Shown: in pieces, positions 1 to 5,044 of the stretch
Numbering within the stretch: the stretch's first letter is position 1
Layout: each line of letters opens with the position of its first letter
NCBI GenBank assembly: GCA_009923345.1
Contig: RFTR01000145.1
Location: forward strand, 1-5,044
Length of the DNA: 5,044 bases
DNA from: Betaproteobacteria bacterium
GTDB taxonomy: Bacteria > Pseudomonadota > Gammaproteobacteria > Burkholderiales > Burkholderiaceae_C
Direction: 5' to 3'
Program-made: the position numbers and the translations under genes
Notes under the pieces: generated by a model
The model's database searches: none
Told to the model about the DNA's origin: nothing
What the model saw: only the letters and a program-made list of their open reading frames with translations

Positions 1-123
1 TGATTGCCACAAACGTTTGTCAAAGAAGACGCTAGCCGTGTAGCGCTGAACCAGTTCGCTCATGGGTTCAGAAAACAGCGCCGACCACGCTTGGGATTTT
101 TTGTCGAGTTGGTTTTGTGACAT
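1..123 (-). CDS. argH: Argininosuccinate lyase, N-terminal fragment (cut by window edge)
   Basis: The reverse strand opens with ATG at 123-121 and stays open for 41 codons to the window edge. The peptide starts MSQNQLDKKSQAWSALF and continues SEPMSELVQRYTASVFFDKR, then LWQS. This matches the N-terminus of betaproteobacterial argininosuccinate lyase, where the segment with SEPM, RYTASV and FDKRL aligns to the first helices of the fumarase/aspartase superfamily fold. The enzyme splits argininosuccinate into arginine and fumarate, the last step of arginine synthesis, in the cytosol. The catalytic Ser loop and signature motif lie outside the window. The bases AGGGA directly abut the ATG, too close for an ideal ribosome site, so initiation signals are weak. 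The gene is divergent from hemD with 68 bp between start codons. The identification rests on recognising a short N-terminal peptide, so it is strong but not absolute. Confidence 0.9.
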   Translation of the reverse strand, partial: MSQNQLDKKSQAWSALFSEPMSELVQRYTASVFFDKRLWQS

Positions 124-191
124 TCCCTGATTTTATGGGGTGCGACTGCTACCATTTGCACCTTCTTATACACCCCAGTCGCTTATTTGCC
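124..191. promoter_or_regulatory. Divergent argH/hemD control region
   Basis: These 68 bp separate the start codons of argH (minus) and hemD (plus), so both promoters should lie here or in the flanking coding sequence. On the minus strand TATAAG (170-165) is a fair -10 box about 42 bases ahead of the argH ATG, with only a poor -35 (TGGCAA, 192-187). On the plus strand TATACA (167-172) is a weak -10 candidate without a convincing -35. No Shine-Dalgarno sequence is visible ahead of the hemD ATG. Most of the interval is taken up by two overlapping inverted repeats, listed separately. Its role as a control region follows from geometry; the exact promoter boxes are uncertain. Confidence 0.5.
136..182. 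repeat. Two overlapping, mutually exclusive 7-bp inverted repeats
   Basis: Pair A is TGGGGTG (136-142) with CACCCCA (171-177). Pair B is GCGACTG (142-148) with CAGTCGC (176-182). They share position 142 on the left and 176-177 on the right, so only one can form at a time. Read differently, GGGGTGCGACTG on the plus strand (137-148) and GCGACTGGGGTG on the minus strand (182-171) are circular permutations of the same sequence. Loops would be 28 nt (A) and 27 nt (B). As DNA this could be a protein-binding site; as RNA in the hemD leader it could be alternative hairpins, with B ending 9 nt before the hemD ATG. The pairing is seen directly; any function is inference. Confidence 0.55.
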
Positions 192-1037
192 ATGCGCGTG
201 ATCGTGACCCGCCCCGAAACCGATGCGCAAGCATGGCTAGACGCTATCCAAAAGGCTGGCCATGAGGCGGTCTATCTGCCATTGATCGAGATCGGACCTG
301 CACCAGATGCGCAAGCGCTAGACCTTGCTTGGCAACAATGGCCGCGTTGGCAAGCGGTGATGTTTGTCAGCGCCCAAGCGGTACGTATGTTTTTTGCGCA
401 ACGGCCAATGCAAGCGGGCCCAAGATTTTGGGCTACCGGACCTGGAACCCGACAGGCCTTGATAGAGGCTGGCGTTGCTGCCAATGCCATAGATGCACCC
501 AGCGCAGATTTCGCGCAGTTTGATTCCGAGGCTTTGTGGCAAGTTGTTTCGCCATCTCTCAAAAAGCAGGCCCCTGTATTGATCGTGCGTGGAAATGAAG
601 ACTCGTTGGGTAACAATCCAACACTATTTGGAAACGCAAACGCAAATCTAAACACAAGTTCAAGCACAAGCACAAGCAATAACCAACCCGTCAGCCTCCA
701 AGGTGTAGGACGCGATTGGTTGGCGCAACAAATCATCCATGCTGGCGCGAGCGTCGAATTCGTAGTCGCCTATTCGCGCCGCCCACCGCAATGGAGCGCC
801 CCACAATTAGAAATTGCCAAGCAAGCAGCCTTTGATGGCAGTGTTTGGTGCTTCAGTAGTTCGCAAGCCGTGTTGCATTTGCAAGCGCAACTTACTAATG
901 TGCAATGGAATAAGGCCTGTTGTGTGGTAACACACGCGCGCATCGCGCAAACCGCACGTGATGTGGGTTTTGTCCATATTGTGCAAACGCGACCTGTGCT
1001 GTCAGATGTGTTGGCCTCATTAGAATCCTTCGCATGA
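192..1037 (+). CDS. hemD: Uroporphyrinogen-III synthase
   Basis: HemD closes hydroxymethylbilane with inversion of ring D to give uroporphyrinogen III, the branch point for heme, siroheme and cobalamin, in the cytosol. The 281-residue product begins MRVIVTRPE, the usual opening of the family. It continues with VMFVSAQAV (56-64), ATGPGTRQAL (81-90), VLIVRG (129-134), GRDWLAQQI (173-181), WCFSSSQAV (219-227) and a tail with VVTHARIAQTARDVGF (245-260), matching the two-lobed HemD fold. ATG 192 is preferred over an in-frame GTG at 117, because the extra 25 residues are unlike the family and overlap the argH start. No Shine-Dalgarno is visible before it. The protein is somewhat longer than usual because of an Asn/Ser/Thr-rich insert around residues 135-171, between VRG and GRDWL. 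The stop overlaps the hemX start by 4 bp. First gene of the hemDXY unit; hemC is not next to it. Confidence 0.93.
   Translation: MRVIVTRPETDAQAWLDAIQKAGHEAVYLPLIEIGPAPDAQALDLAWQQWPRWQAVMFVSAQAVRMFFAQRPMQAGPRFWATGPGTRQALIEAGVAANAIDAPSADFAQFDSEALWQVVSPSLKKQAPVLIVRGNEDSLGNNPTLFGNANANLNTSSSTSTSNNQPVSLQGVGRDWLAQQIIHAGASVEFVVAYSRRPPQWSAPQLEIAKQAAFDGSVWCFSSSQAVLHLQAQLTNVQWNKACCVVTHARIAQTARDVGFVHIVQTRPVLSDVLASLESFA
632..678 (+). repeat. Hexanucleotide microsatellite-like tracts inside hemD
   Basis: AAACGC occurs twice in tandem followed by AAA (632-646), and CAAGCA occurs three times perfectly (661-678). Because the period is six, changes in copy number would keep the hemD frame and add or remove dipeptides (Asn-Ala, Ser-Thr). 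The tracts encode the core of the low-complexity insert at residues 148-164. The repeats are seen directly; origin by slippage is inference. Confidence 0.75.
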
Positions 1038-2083
1038 CGCCAGAACCTGCAGACAACCCGACTTCCAACAACAACGCGGATGTGATAACCGACACCAGCG
1101 CATCGGTTTGGAAAAATCATTTGGTGAAGTGGGTCTTTGCGGGCGTTGCTGTGTTGGCATTGATCGGTGCATTGGTGTCTGTGTGGACCGTATTCAAACT
1201 CAATGGCATCCAAGAAATCCTCGCCAAGCAAACCTCTGACGTTTCAATCCAAGCAGTTGAAGCGCGGGTGAGCGCCAAGCAAGCAGAAGAGTTGGCCCGC
1301 GACACAGCAGCGCGTTTAGCAGTGACAGACGCCAAGTTGAGCGAAGTGTCTTTGCAGCGCGCACAGCTCGAAGACTTGATGCAAAGCCTGTCGCGCTCAC
1401 GTGACGAAAACCTGGTGGTCGACATCGAGTCGGCCATTCGTCTCGCCCAACAACAATCGCAACTCACAGGCAGGCAATTGCGTTTAACCAAAGTGGCGCA
1501 ACCTCGATTAGCGCCTGTGTCGCGCGCCATCGTGCGGGATATCGAGCAGATCAAAGCCACCCCTGTAACCGACACACCTACATTGCTCATCAAAATAGAT
1601 GAGTTGGTGCGTGCATTAGATAACATAGCCCTACTCAATGCAGTGGGCACTTCAGTTGCCAACAATGCCGCTTCAAAACCTGCTCACGAAACTCTAAGTT
1701 GGGCACGGGCCATCAGCATGAGTTGGTGGGAAAAAATGCTCAACGACTTGTGGCGCAATGCACAAGGTTTGGTCCGTATAAGCAGGATTGACAAGCCTGA
1801 AGCGAGTTTGTTGGCCCCTGAACAAAGCTACTTTGTGCGCGAAAACCTCAAACTCCGTTTACTCAATGTGCGCCTGGCCGTGTTGGCGCGGCATTTTGAA
1901 TCGGCCCAAGCCGATATGAACCAAGTTACGCGCGATTTGAATAAATACTTCGACGTAGTCAGTGGTCAAGGTCCATTGACCTTGGCTATAGCACGCGAAG
2001 TCTTGGCGCAATCGAAGAATACCGAGATACCGCGTATCGACGCCACGCTGGCTGCGTTGGCGACGGCGGCGGCAGGACGTTGA
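1034..2083 (+). CDS. hemX: HemX family membrane-anchored protein (annotated as putative uroporphyrinogen-III C-methyltransferase)
   Basis: This 349-residue protein has the HemX layout. A short polar N-terminus (1-29) is followed by one transmembrane helix (about 33-54, WVFAGVAVLALIGALVSVW) and a long coiled coil rich in Gln, Ala and Glu (about 58-122). The conserved C-terminal domain has SRDENLVVDIESAIRLAQQQ (122-141), LLIKIDELVRALDNI (184-198), WWEKMLNDLW (231-240) and LAPEQSYFVRENLKLRLLNV (260-279). Topology should be N-in with the coiled coil and domain in the periplasm. The methyltransferase name is inherited from database usage; I see no SAM-binding motif, so that activity is doubtful. 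The role in heme synthesis is suggested mainly by its constant place between hemD and hemY. The start overlaps the hemD stop as ATGA (1034-1037) without a clear Shine-Dalgarno, implying translational coupling. Confidence 0.9.
   Translation: MTPEPADNPTSNNNADVITDTSASVWKNHLVKWVFAGVAVLALIGALVSVWTVFKLNGIQEILAKQTSDVSIQAVEARVSAKQAEELARDTAARLAVTDAKLSEVSLQRAQLEDLMQSLSRSRDENLVVDIESAIRLAQQQSQLTGRQLRLTKVAQPRLAPVSRAIVRDIEQIKATPVTDTPTLLIKIDELVRALDNIALLNAVGTSVANNAASKPAHETLSWARAISMSWWEKMLNDLWRNAQGLVRISRIDKPEASLLAPEQSYFVRENLKLRLLNVRLAVLARHFESAQADMNQVTRDLNKYFDVVSGQGPLTLAIAREVLAQSKNTEIPRIDATLAALATAAAGR
2074..2077 (+). promoter_or_regulatory. Ribosome binding site of hemY
   Basis: AGGA lies seven bases ahead of the hemY ATG, inside the last codons of hemX. 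It is the only convincing Shine-Dalgarno among the three hem genes here and supports the start at 2085. The spacing of TGA-T-ATG between hemX and hemY also allows re-initiation by terminating ribosomes. Confidence 0.6.
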
Positions 2084-2084
2084 T

Positions 2085-3386
2085 ATGAAAGCGGCGCTGT
2101 GGTTAGTCGCTTTGTTCGGCGTGGCTGTAGCTACCGCCTTGCTCTTAGGGGGTAACCAAAGTACGGTCACGCTGTTTTGGCCACCGCACCGCATCGATGT
2201 CTCTTTCAATTTGGTGTTGATGGTCTTGATTGGCAGTTTTGTCGGTTTGCATTTGGCTTTGCGCACCCTGTCTGCTTTATTTGCTTTACCGCACCAAGCG
2301 CGCCGCTGGCGCTTGCAACAAAAAGAACGTGCCATGCACGGCGCTTTGACAAACGCCTTGTTGCATATGTTGACAGGGCGCTATGTGCGTTCAGTTAAAT
2401 CAGCCGAGCAGGTGCTGCAAATTAGCGAAACCTTGCAGTCGGTAAAACAGTTGGGAGACACCTTGCCCAAGCATTTGCCACCGATGCAAATCTTGGCGCA
2501 TTTAATTGCTGCTGAAAGTGCACATGCTTTGCGCGACCGTGAGCTGCGCACCACCCACTTTGATGCTGCTATTGCCTTAGGACAAGGACAAACCTCTGCC
2601 GAATTAGAAGAAACCATGGAAGCCGCACAAATAGGCGCAGCGCGTTGGGCTCTGAATGACCGCGAGCCCGAACAGGCGATGCAATGGCTCGATGGCATCA
2701 AACAGGGCGCGGCTAGACGCACGCTGACTTTGCGATTACGCCTCAAAGCCACCCGCTTGAACCAACAACACAGCATTGCTTTAGATACTGCGCGCTTACT
2801 CAAAAAGCACGGCGCCTTTTCAGAAACAGCGGCCAATAGTCTGATTCGTGAATTGGTGTTGGCCCATTTGAATGAAGCGCATGACAGTGCGCAATTGCAA
2901 ACCGCATGGAGCCAGCTCGAGTCCAGCGAACGTGAAGCACCTGAGGTGGTGTTGCACGCCACGCAACGCTTGCACAAATTAGGCGCGCCTGCGACGGAGG
3001 TGATGCCTTGGCTCACCCCCTTGTGGAACCGCATGGTGCAACAACCCGACAGTTGTGCGCCTGCTATGCGACACCGCATCGTCTTAATGCTGAGTCGTAC
3101 TTTGCTGATGGTCCCGCCTGATGCGGATTGGTTGGCGAGCATTGACCGCGCCAGACAAACTTACCCGCGTTGGGTCGAGTTGCAGTTTCTGGCAGGCATG
3201 GTCTGTTGGCACCACGCACTATGGGGCAAAGCCCAACAAATGTTGGAAATGGCAGCGCCGCAACTCATGCAAGCGGAATTGCAACGTCAAGCATGGCGCA
3301 CCTTGGCCCTATTGGCCGAACACAAAGAAGAAACGGCGCGTGCCCAGATTTACTGGAAACGCGCCGCTGAAGTAGTTGTGGCTTAG
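2085..3386 (+). CDS. hemY: HemY family inner-membrane TPR-like protein
   Basis: The 433-residue product matches proteobacterial HemY, which is unrelated to the protoporphyrinogen oxidase of the same name in Bacillus. Two membrane helices are visible: residues 3-22 (AALWLVALFGVAVATALLLG) and about 41-65 (FNLVLMVLIGSFVGLHLAL and onward), separated by a short loop with VTLFWPPHRIDVS. The HemY_N region continues through QARRWRLQQKERAMHGALTN and LLHMLTGRYVRSVKSAEQ (to about 134). The remainder (135-430) is all-helical with TPR-like pairs, for example EPEQAMQWLDGIKQGAARR and RAQIYWKRAAEVV at the end. Family knowledge links it to a late, still poorly defined role in protoheme synthesis. It follows hemX after one base, has a good ribosome site, and ends 40 bp from the convergent rne gene. 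The length is close to the usual 400 or so residues. Confidence 0.9.
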   Translation: MKAALWLVALFGVAVATALLLGGNQSTVTLFWPPHRIDVSFNLVLMVLIGSFVGLHLALRTLSALFALPHQARRWRLQQKERAMHGALTNALLHMLTGRYVRSVKSAEQVLQISETLQSVKQLGDTLPKHLPPMQILAHLIAAESAHALRDRELRTTHFDAAIALGQGQTSAELEETMEAAQIGAARWALNDREPEQAMQWLDGIKQGAARRTLTLRLRLKATRLNQQHSIALDTARLLKKHGAFSETAANSLIRELVLAHLNEAHDSAQLQTAWSQLESSEREAPEVVLHATQRLHKLGAPATEVMPWLTPLWNRMVQQPDSCAPAMRHRIVLMLSRTLLMVPPDADWLASIDRARQTYPRWVELQFLAGMVCWHHALWGKAQQMLEMAAPQLMQAELQRQAWRTLALLAEHKEETARAQIYWKRAAEVVVA

Positions 3387-3434
3387 TCTGTTCGCCTAGC
3401 CCACATCTGCGATGGGAGCTGAGCGCTTAGACTA
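3384..3434. terminator. Imperfect stem-loop across the hemY/rne convergent junction, candidate bidirectional terminator
   Basis: From the hemY stop codon to just inside rne the sequence folds on itself. Pairs: TAGTCTG (3384-3390) with TAGACTA (3428-3434, one G-U); CGC (3393-3395) with GCG (3423-3425); TAGC (3397-3400) with GCTG (3418-3421, one G-U); CC (3401-3402) with GG (3415-3416); CATC (3404-3407) with GATG (3411-3414), closing a TGC loop. That is about 20 pairs broken by a 2x2 internal loop, one C/A mismatch and single-A bulges. It includes both stop codons. No real T-tract follows on either strand (only GTTCCTT on the plus side), so intrinsic termination may be weak. It could instead protect the 3' ends of both mRNAs. 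Structure seen by hand; function inferred. Confidence 0.5.
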
Positions 3435-5044
3435 GTTCCTTGCGGGTCTCGACCAAGACCAAAGGACCTTCGTCTAACACCACAGGTGCTGGACGCTCGC
3501 GTGGCACATGAACGGGCTTGGGCTCTGCCGCAATGGCCGCTTGCACTGCAGCGATGCGCGCTGCGTCTGAATTGACCCATTCCAAACCACTGCTTTGTGC
3601 AATCGCTTGCAGCTCTGGCAACGAGAGGCTGAAGTGCTGAACTTTCGGCATGCTGGCGCGTGCCACCGGTGCGCTGGTAGTTACAGCGTTTGCGTTTGAT
3701 GTTTGCGACTGGCCAGAAGTGCCCGCGCCTTGGCCGCGTTGGTTGGACGCATCAGGAGACTGATTATCAAACCCTAGTTGTTCTTGAGAAGCGCCTTCTT
3801 GACGATCGGAGCGCTCACCACCTCGCTCGCGGCGGTCGCGGCCGTAACGGTCGCGTGAACGACGTTCGCGGCGTTCACCGTTGTTGTCTGAGTCTGATTC
3901 ACCGTTTGCCTGAGGTGCTTCTGTAGAAGACAAGCCCGTAGGTGTTTCGGTTTGTGCGGATTCGTCATGGCGTGGACGCTCGTTGCGGCGGTTTTCGCCA
4001 CGGGCTGCGCGTTCACGGCGAGGGGCTTCGCTGCGGTTTGTCGCTTCGCCAGCATCGCCGTTGTCTTCACGCGCAATACGTTCGTTGCGTGCCTTGGCGC
4101 GCATCTCGGCTTGTGCTTGTAACGTGTCTTCTGGACCACCGACTTGGCTGTTAGCCTCGGTGGTATTGGACAAGTTGGATTCGTTGTTCGCACTGCCAGC
4201 ACCTGCTGCACCATTGCGTCTGCCGCGCCCGCGGTCTTGACGAGGGGCGCGTCCTTCTTGGTTAGTCTCGTTAGCGCCATCTGTGCGCTCGTTGCGCTCA
4301 CCACGCTCATTGCGGTTACCGCGCTCAGCGCGTTCACCACGTTCTGGACGATCACCGCCGCGAGCTGGGCGTTCATTGCGACCTTCTTCGCTACGCTCGC
4401 CGCGTTCAGCCCGGTCACCACCACGGCCGCTTCGGCCACCGCGACCACCGCGTGCGTTGCGTCCGCCATCACGGCCTTCGCGTTTGTCGTCTTTTTTGTC
4501 TGCAGGTTTTTTGCTGTCGGTAGCGGGCGCTTCTGTTTTGTCGCCGCTGAACAAGCCTTTGATCCAAGAGAAGAAACCTTTTTCAGCAGGCGCCTTTTCC
4601 TCAGCAATAGCTTTGTATGCACCGCGCTTAGGTTGGGCGGGCGCTTTGGGTTCTGCAATTGGGGCTGGCAGGTCAGGCAAGACGCCTTTGATGACAGGCG
4701 TTTGTTTGTTGGTCGGCTCTTGTGAGCGACGGGTGACAGCAGTCGGGTCTTCGAATTCCTCGGCCATTTTGTAGCTGGCTTCGACGCGGTCTAAGCGTGG
4801 GTCGTCGTGTTTTAAACGCTCCAATTTGTAGTTGGGTGTTTCGAGCGTTTTGTTGGGGACCAACAAAACATTCAAGCGTTGTTGGATTTCGATTTTTGCG
4901 ATCTCGGTACGCTTTTCGTTGAGCAAGAAAGAGGCAACTTCAACAGGCACTTGCGCGTAGACCGCTGCCGTGTTTTCTTTCATCGACTCTTCTTGGATGA
5001 TGCGCAAGATTTGCAAAGCCGAGCTTTCGGTATCGCGATACCGA
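3427..5044 (-). CDS. rne: Ribonuclease E, C-terminal part (start lies beyond the right edge)
   Basis: RNase E is the essential endonuclease that starts most mRNA decay and processes rRNA and tRNA, usually at the inner membrane. The frame is open to the window edge; 538 codons are visible, beginning RYRDTESSALQILRIIQEE. This corresponds to the part just after the zinc-link (CPxC) of the catalytic half. Visible residues 1 to about 85 form the small domain, with MKENTAAV, VEVASFLLNEKR and LETPNYKLERLKHDDPRLD. Then come an amphipathic membrane-targeting helix (GFFSWIKGLFSG, 156-167), three arginine-rich tracts (188-277, 312-359, 390-415) separated by acidic or Asn/Ser/Gln-rich linkers, and a conserved tail (467-538) ending LVETRKELV. 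The S1 and DNase I-like catalytic domains are outside the window. It converges on hemY with a 40-bp gap. The TTG at 5016 and later ATGs are internal, not starts, because homology continues upstream. Confidence 0.96.
   Translation of the reverse strand, partial: RYRDTESSALQILRIIQEESMKENTAAVYAQVPVEVASFLLNEKRTEIAKIEIQQRLNVLLVPNKTLETPNYKLERLKHDDPRLDRVEASYKMAEEFEDPTAVTRRSQEPTNKQTPVIKGVLPDLPAPIAEPKAPAQPKRGAYKAIAEEKAPAEKGFFSWIKGLFSGDKTEAPATDSKKPADKKDDKREGRDGGRNARGGRGGRSGRGGDRAERGERSEEGRNERPARGGDRPERGERAERGNRNERGERNERTDGANETNQEGRAPRQDRGRGRRNGAAGAGSANNESNLSNTTEANSQVGGPEDTLQAQAEMRAKARNERIAREDNGDAGEATNRSEAPRRERAARGENRRNERPRHDESAQTETPTGLSSTEAPQANGESDSDNNGERRERRSRDRYGRDRRERGGERSDRQEGASQEQLGFDNQSPDASNQRGQGAGTSGQSQTSNANAVTTSAPVARASMPKVQHFSLSLPELQAIAQSSGLEWVNSDAARIAAVQAAIAAEPKPVHVPRERPAPVVLDEGPLVLVETRKELV
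3430..3645 (-). other. RNase E conserved C-terminal tail
   Basis: The last 70 or so residues contrast with the disordered region before them. They contain FSLSLPELQAIAQSSGLEWV, then NSDAARIAAVQAAIAAEPKP and HVPRERPAPVVLDEGPLVLV. The first part looks like two short helices and the second a Pro-rich extended segment. I recognise this as typical of betaproteobacterial RNase E. By analogy with the PNPase-binding tip of E. coli RNase E it may bind a degradosome partner, but which one is not shown by the sequence. Confidence 0.6.
4213..4482 (-). repeat. Arginine/glycine-rich degenerate repeat region of RNase E
   Basis: Visible residues 188-277 of rne are built from short degenerate units such as RGG, GGDRAERGERSEEGRNER, ARGGDRPERGERAERG and NRNERGERNER. 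At DNA level this gives imperfect repeats of about 9 to 30 bases with GCGTTCACCACG-like words on the plus strand. The strong positive charge and RGG motifs fit the RNA-binding part of the RNase E scaffold. The same composition creates long spurious open frames on the other strand. Two smaller Arg-rich tracts follow at 3967-4110 and 3799-3876. Confidence 0.75.
4543..4578 (-). other. RNase E membrane-targeting amphipathic helix
   Basis: GFFSWIKGLFSG sits in an otherwise polar, Ala/Pro/Lys-rich linker, right after the catalytic half. Hydrophobic Phe, Trp, Ile and Leu alternate with Lys, Ser and Gly so that one helix face is hydrophobic. It resembles in position and character the segment-A membrane anchor of E. 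coli RNase E. This predicts a peripheral inner-membrane location. The match is by character, not by alignment. Confidence 0.7.

Noticed and set aside
156..161. TTGCAC as a plus-strand -35 box for hemD
   Set aside because: At 16-18 bp spacing the downstream bases (around 178-184) do not resemble a -10 box.
117..191. In-frame GTG at 117 extending HemD by 25 residues
   Set aside because: The extra peptide (MTFPDFMGCDCYHLHLLIHP and on) is unlike HemD N-termini, overlaps the argH start codon, and the family start MRVIVTRP is at 192.
311..890. Recurrent GCAAGCG words in hemD and hemX as possible uptake or Chi-like signals
   Set aside because: They fall in frame mostly as Gln-Ala codons with the genome's CAA/GCG preference; no constant spacing or strand pattern was seen.
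1117..1665. 182-codon minus-strand frame opposite hemX
   Set aside because: Composition typical of antisense reading; no domain seen and hemX is well supported.
2381..3142. 253-codon minus-strand frame opposite hemY
   Set aside because: Cys/Ser-rich product typical of an antisense shadow; hemY in the other strand is a recognised family with membrane helices.
3774..4658. 294-codon minus-strand frame inside rne in another phase
   Set aside because: It overlaps rne entirely, has Ala/Lys/Val low complexity from the same repeats, and no family resemblance.
4144..4774. Long plus-strand open frames opposite rne (193 and 163 codons)
   Set aside because: Their Ala/Thr- and Arg/Ser/Pro-repetitive products are the antisense of the RG-rich rne repeats; there is no recognisable domain and the rne frame is clearly coding.
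4981..5016. A start codon for rne at TTG 5016 or ATG 4983
   Set aside because: RNase E homology (RDTESSALQILRII) continues without a break to the window edge, so these are internal codons.

Overview
This window looks like chromosomal housekeeping DNA from a betaproteobacterium, most likely order Burkholderiales and perhaps near Comamonadaceae. The reasons are the ArgH N-terminus, the hemD-hemX-hemY order, and an RNase E with a betaproteobacterial-style C-terminus (an HVPRERPAPVVLDEGPLVLVETR-type ending). Codon use is moderately GC-rich but favours CAA for Gln and TTG for Leu, which suggests a mid-GC lineage rather than a high-GC Burkholderia. The taxonomic call is inference from recognition; no search was run.

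Layout: (1) 1-123, minus strand: the first 41 codons of argH (argininosuccinate lyase), running off the left edge. (2) 124-191: a 68-bp divergent control region between argH and hemD. It holds two overlapping, mutually exclusive 7-bp inverted repeats. (3) 192-3386, plus strand: a tightly packed unit of hemD (uroporphyrinogen-III synthase), hemX (membrane-anchored coiled-coil protein) and hemY (inner-membrane TPR-like protein). Gene joints are a 4-bp ATGA overlap (hemD/hemX) and a 1-bp gap (hemX/hemY). (4) 3384-3434: a long imperfect stem-loop covering the whole hemY/rne convergent junction, a candidate bidirectional terminator. (5) 3427-5044, minus strand: the 3' part of rne (RNase E), from just after the zinc-link region through the small domain, a membrane-targeting helix, arginine-rich RNA-binding tracts and a conserved C-terminal tail.

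The hem genes belong to tetrapyrrole synthesis. HemD closes hydroxymethylbilane to uroporphyrinogen III; HemX and HemY are membrane proteins that accompany it in many proteobacteria. hemC, which often precedes hemD, is not in the argH-hemD gap. RNase E is the core RNA-decay endonuclease, and its C-terminal half is the usual platform for RNA and degradosome partners.

I see no mobile element, CRISPR array, RNA gene or obvious new system. The points worth a second look are the argH/hemD leader repeats, the hairpin at the convergent junction, the Asn/Ser/Thr microsatellite insert in HemD, the missing hemC, and the modular RNase E tail.
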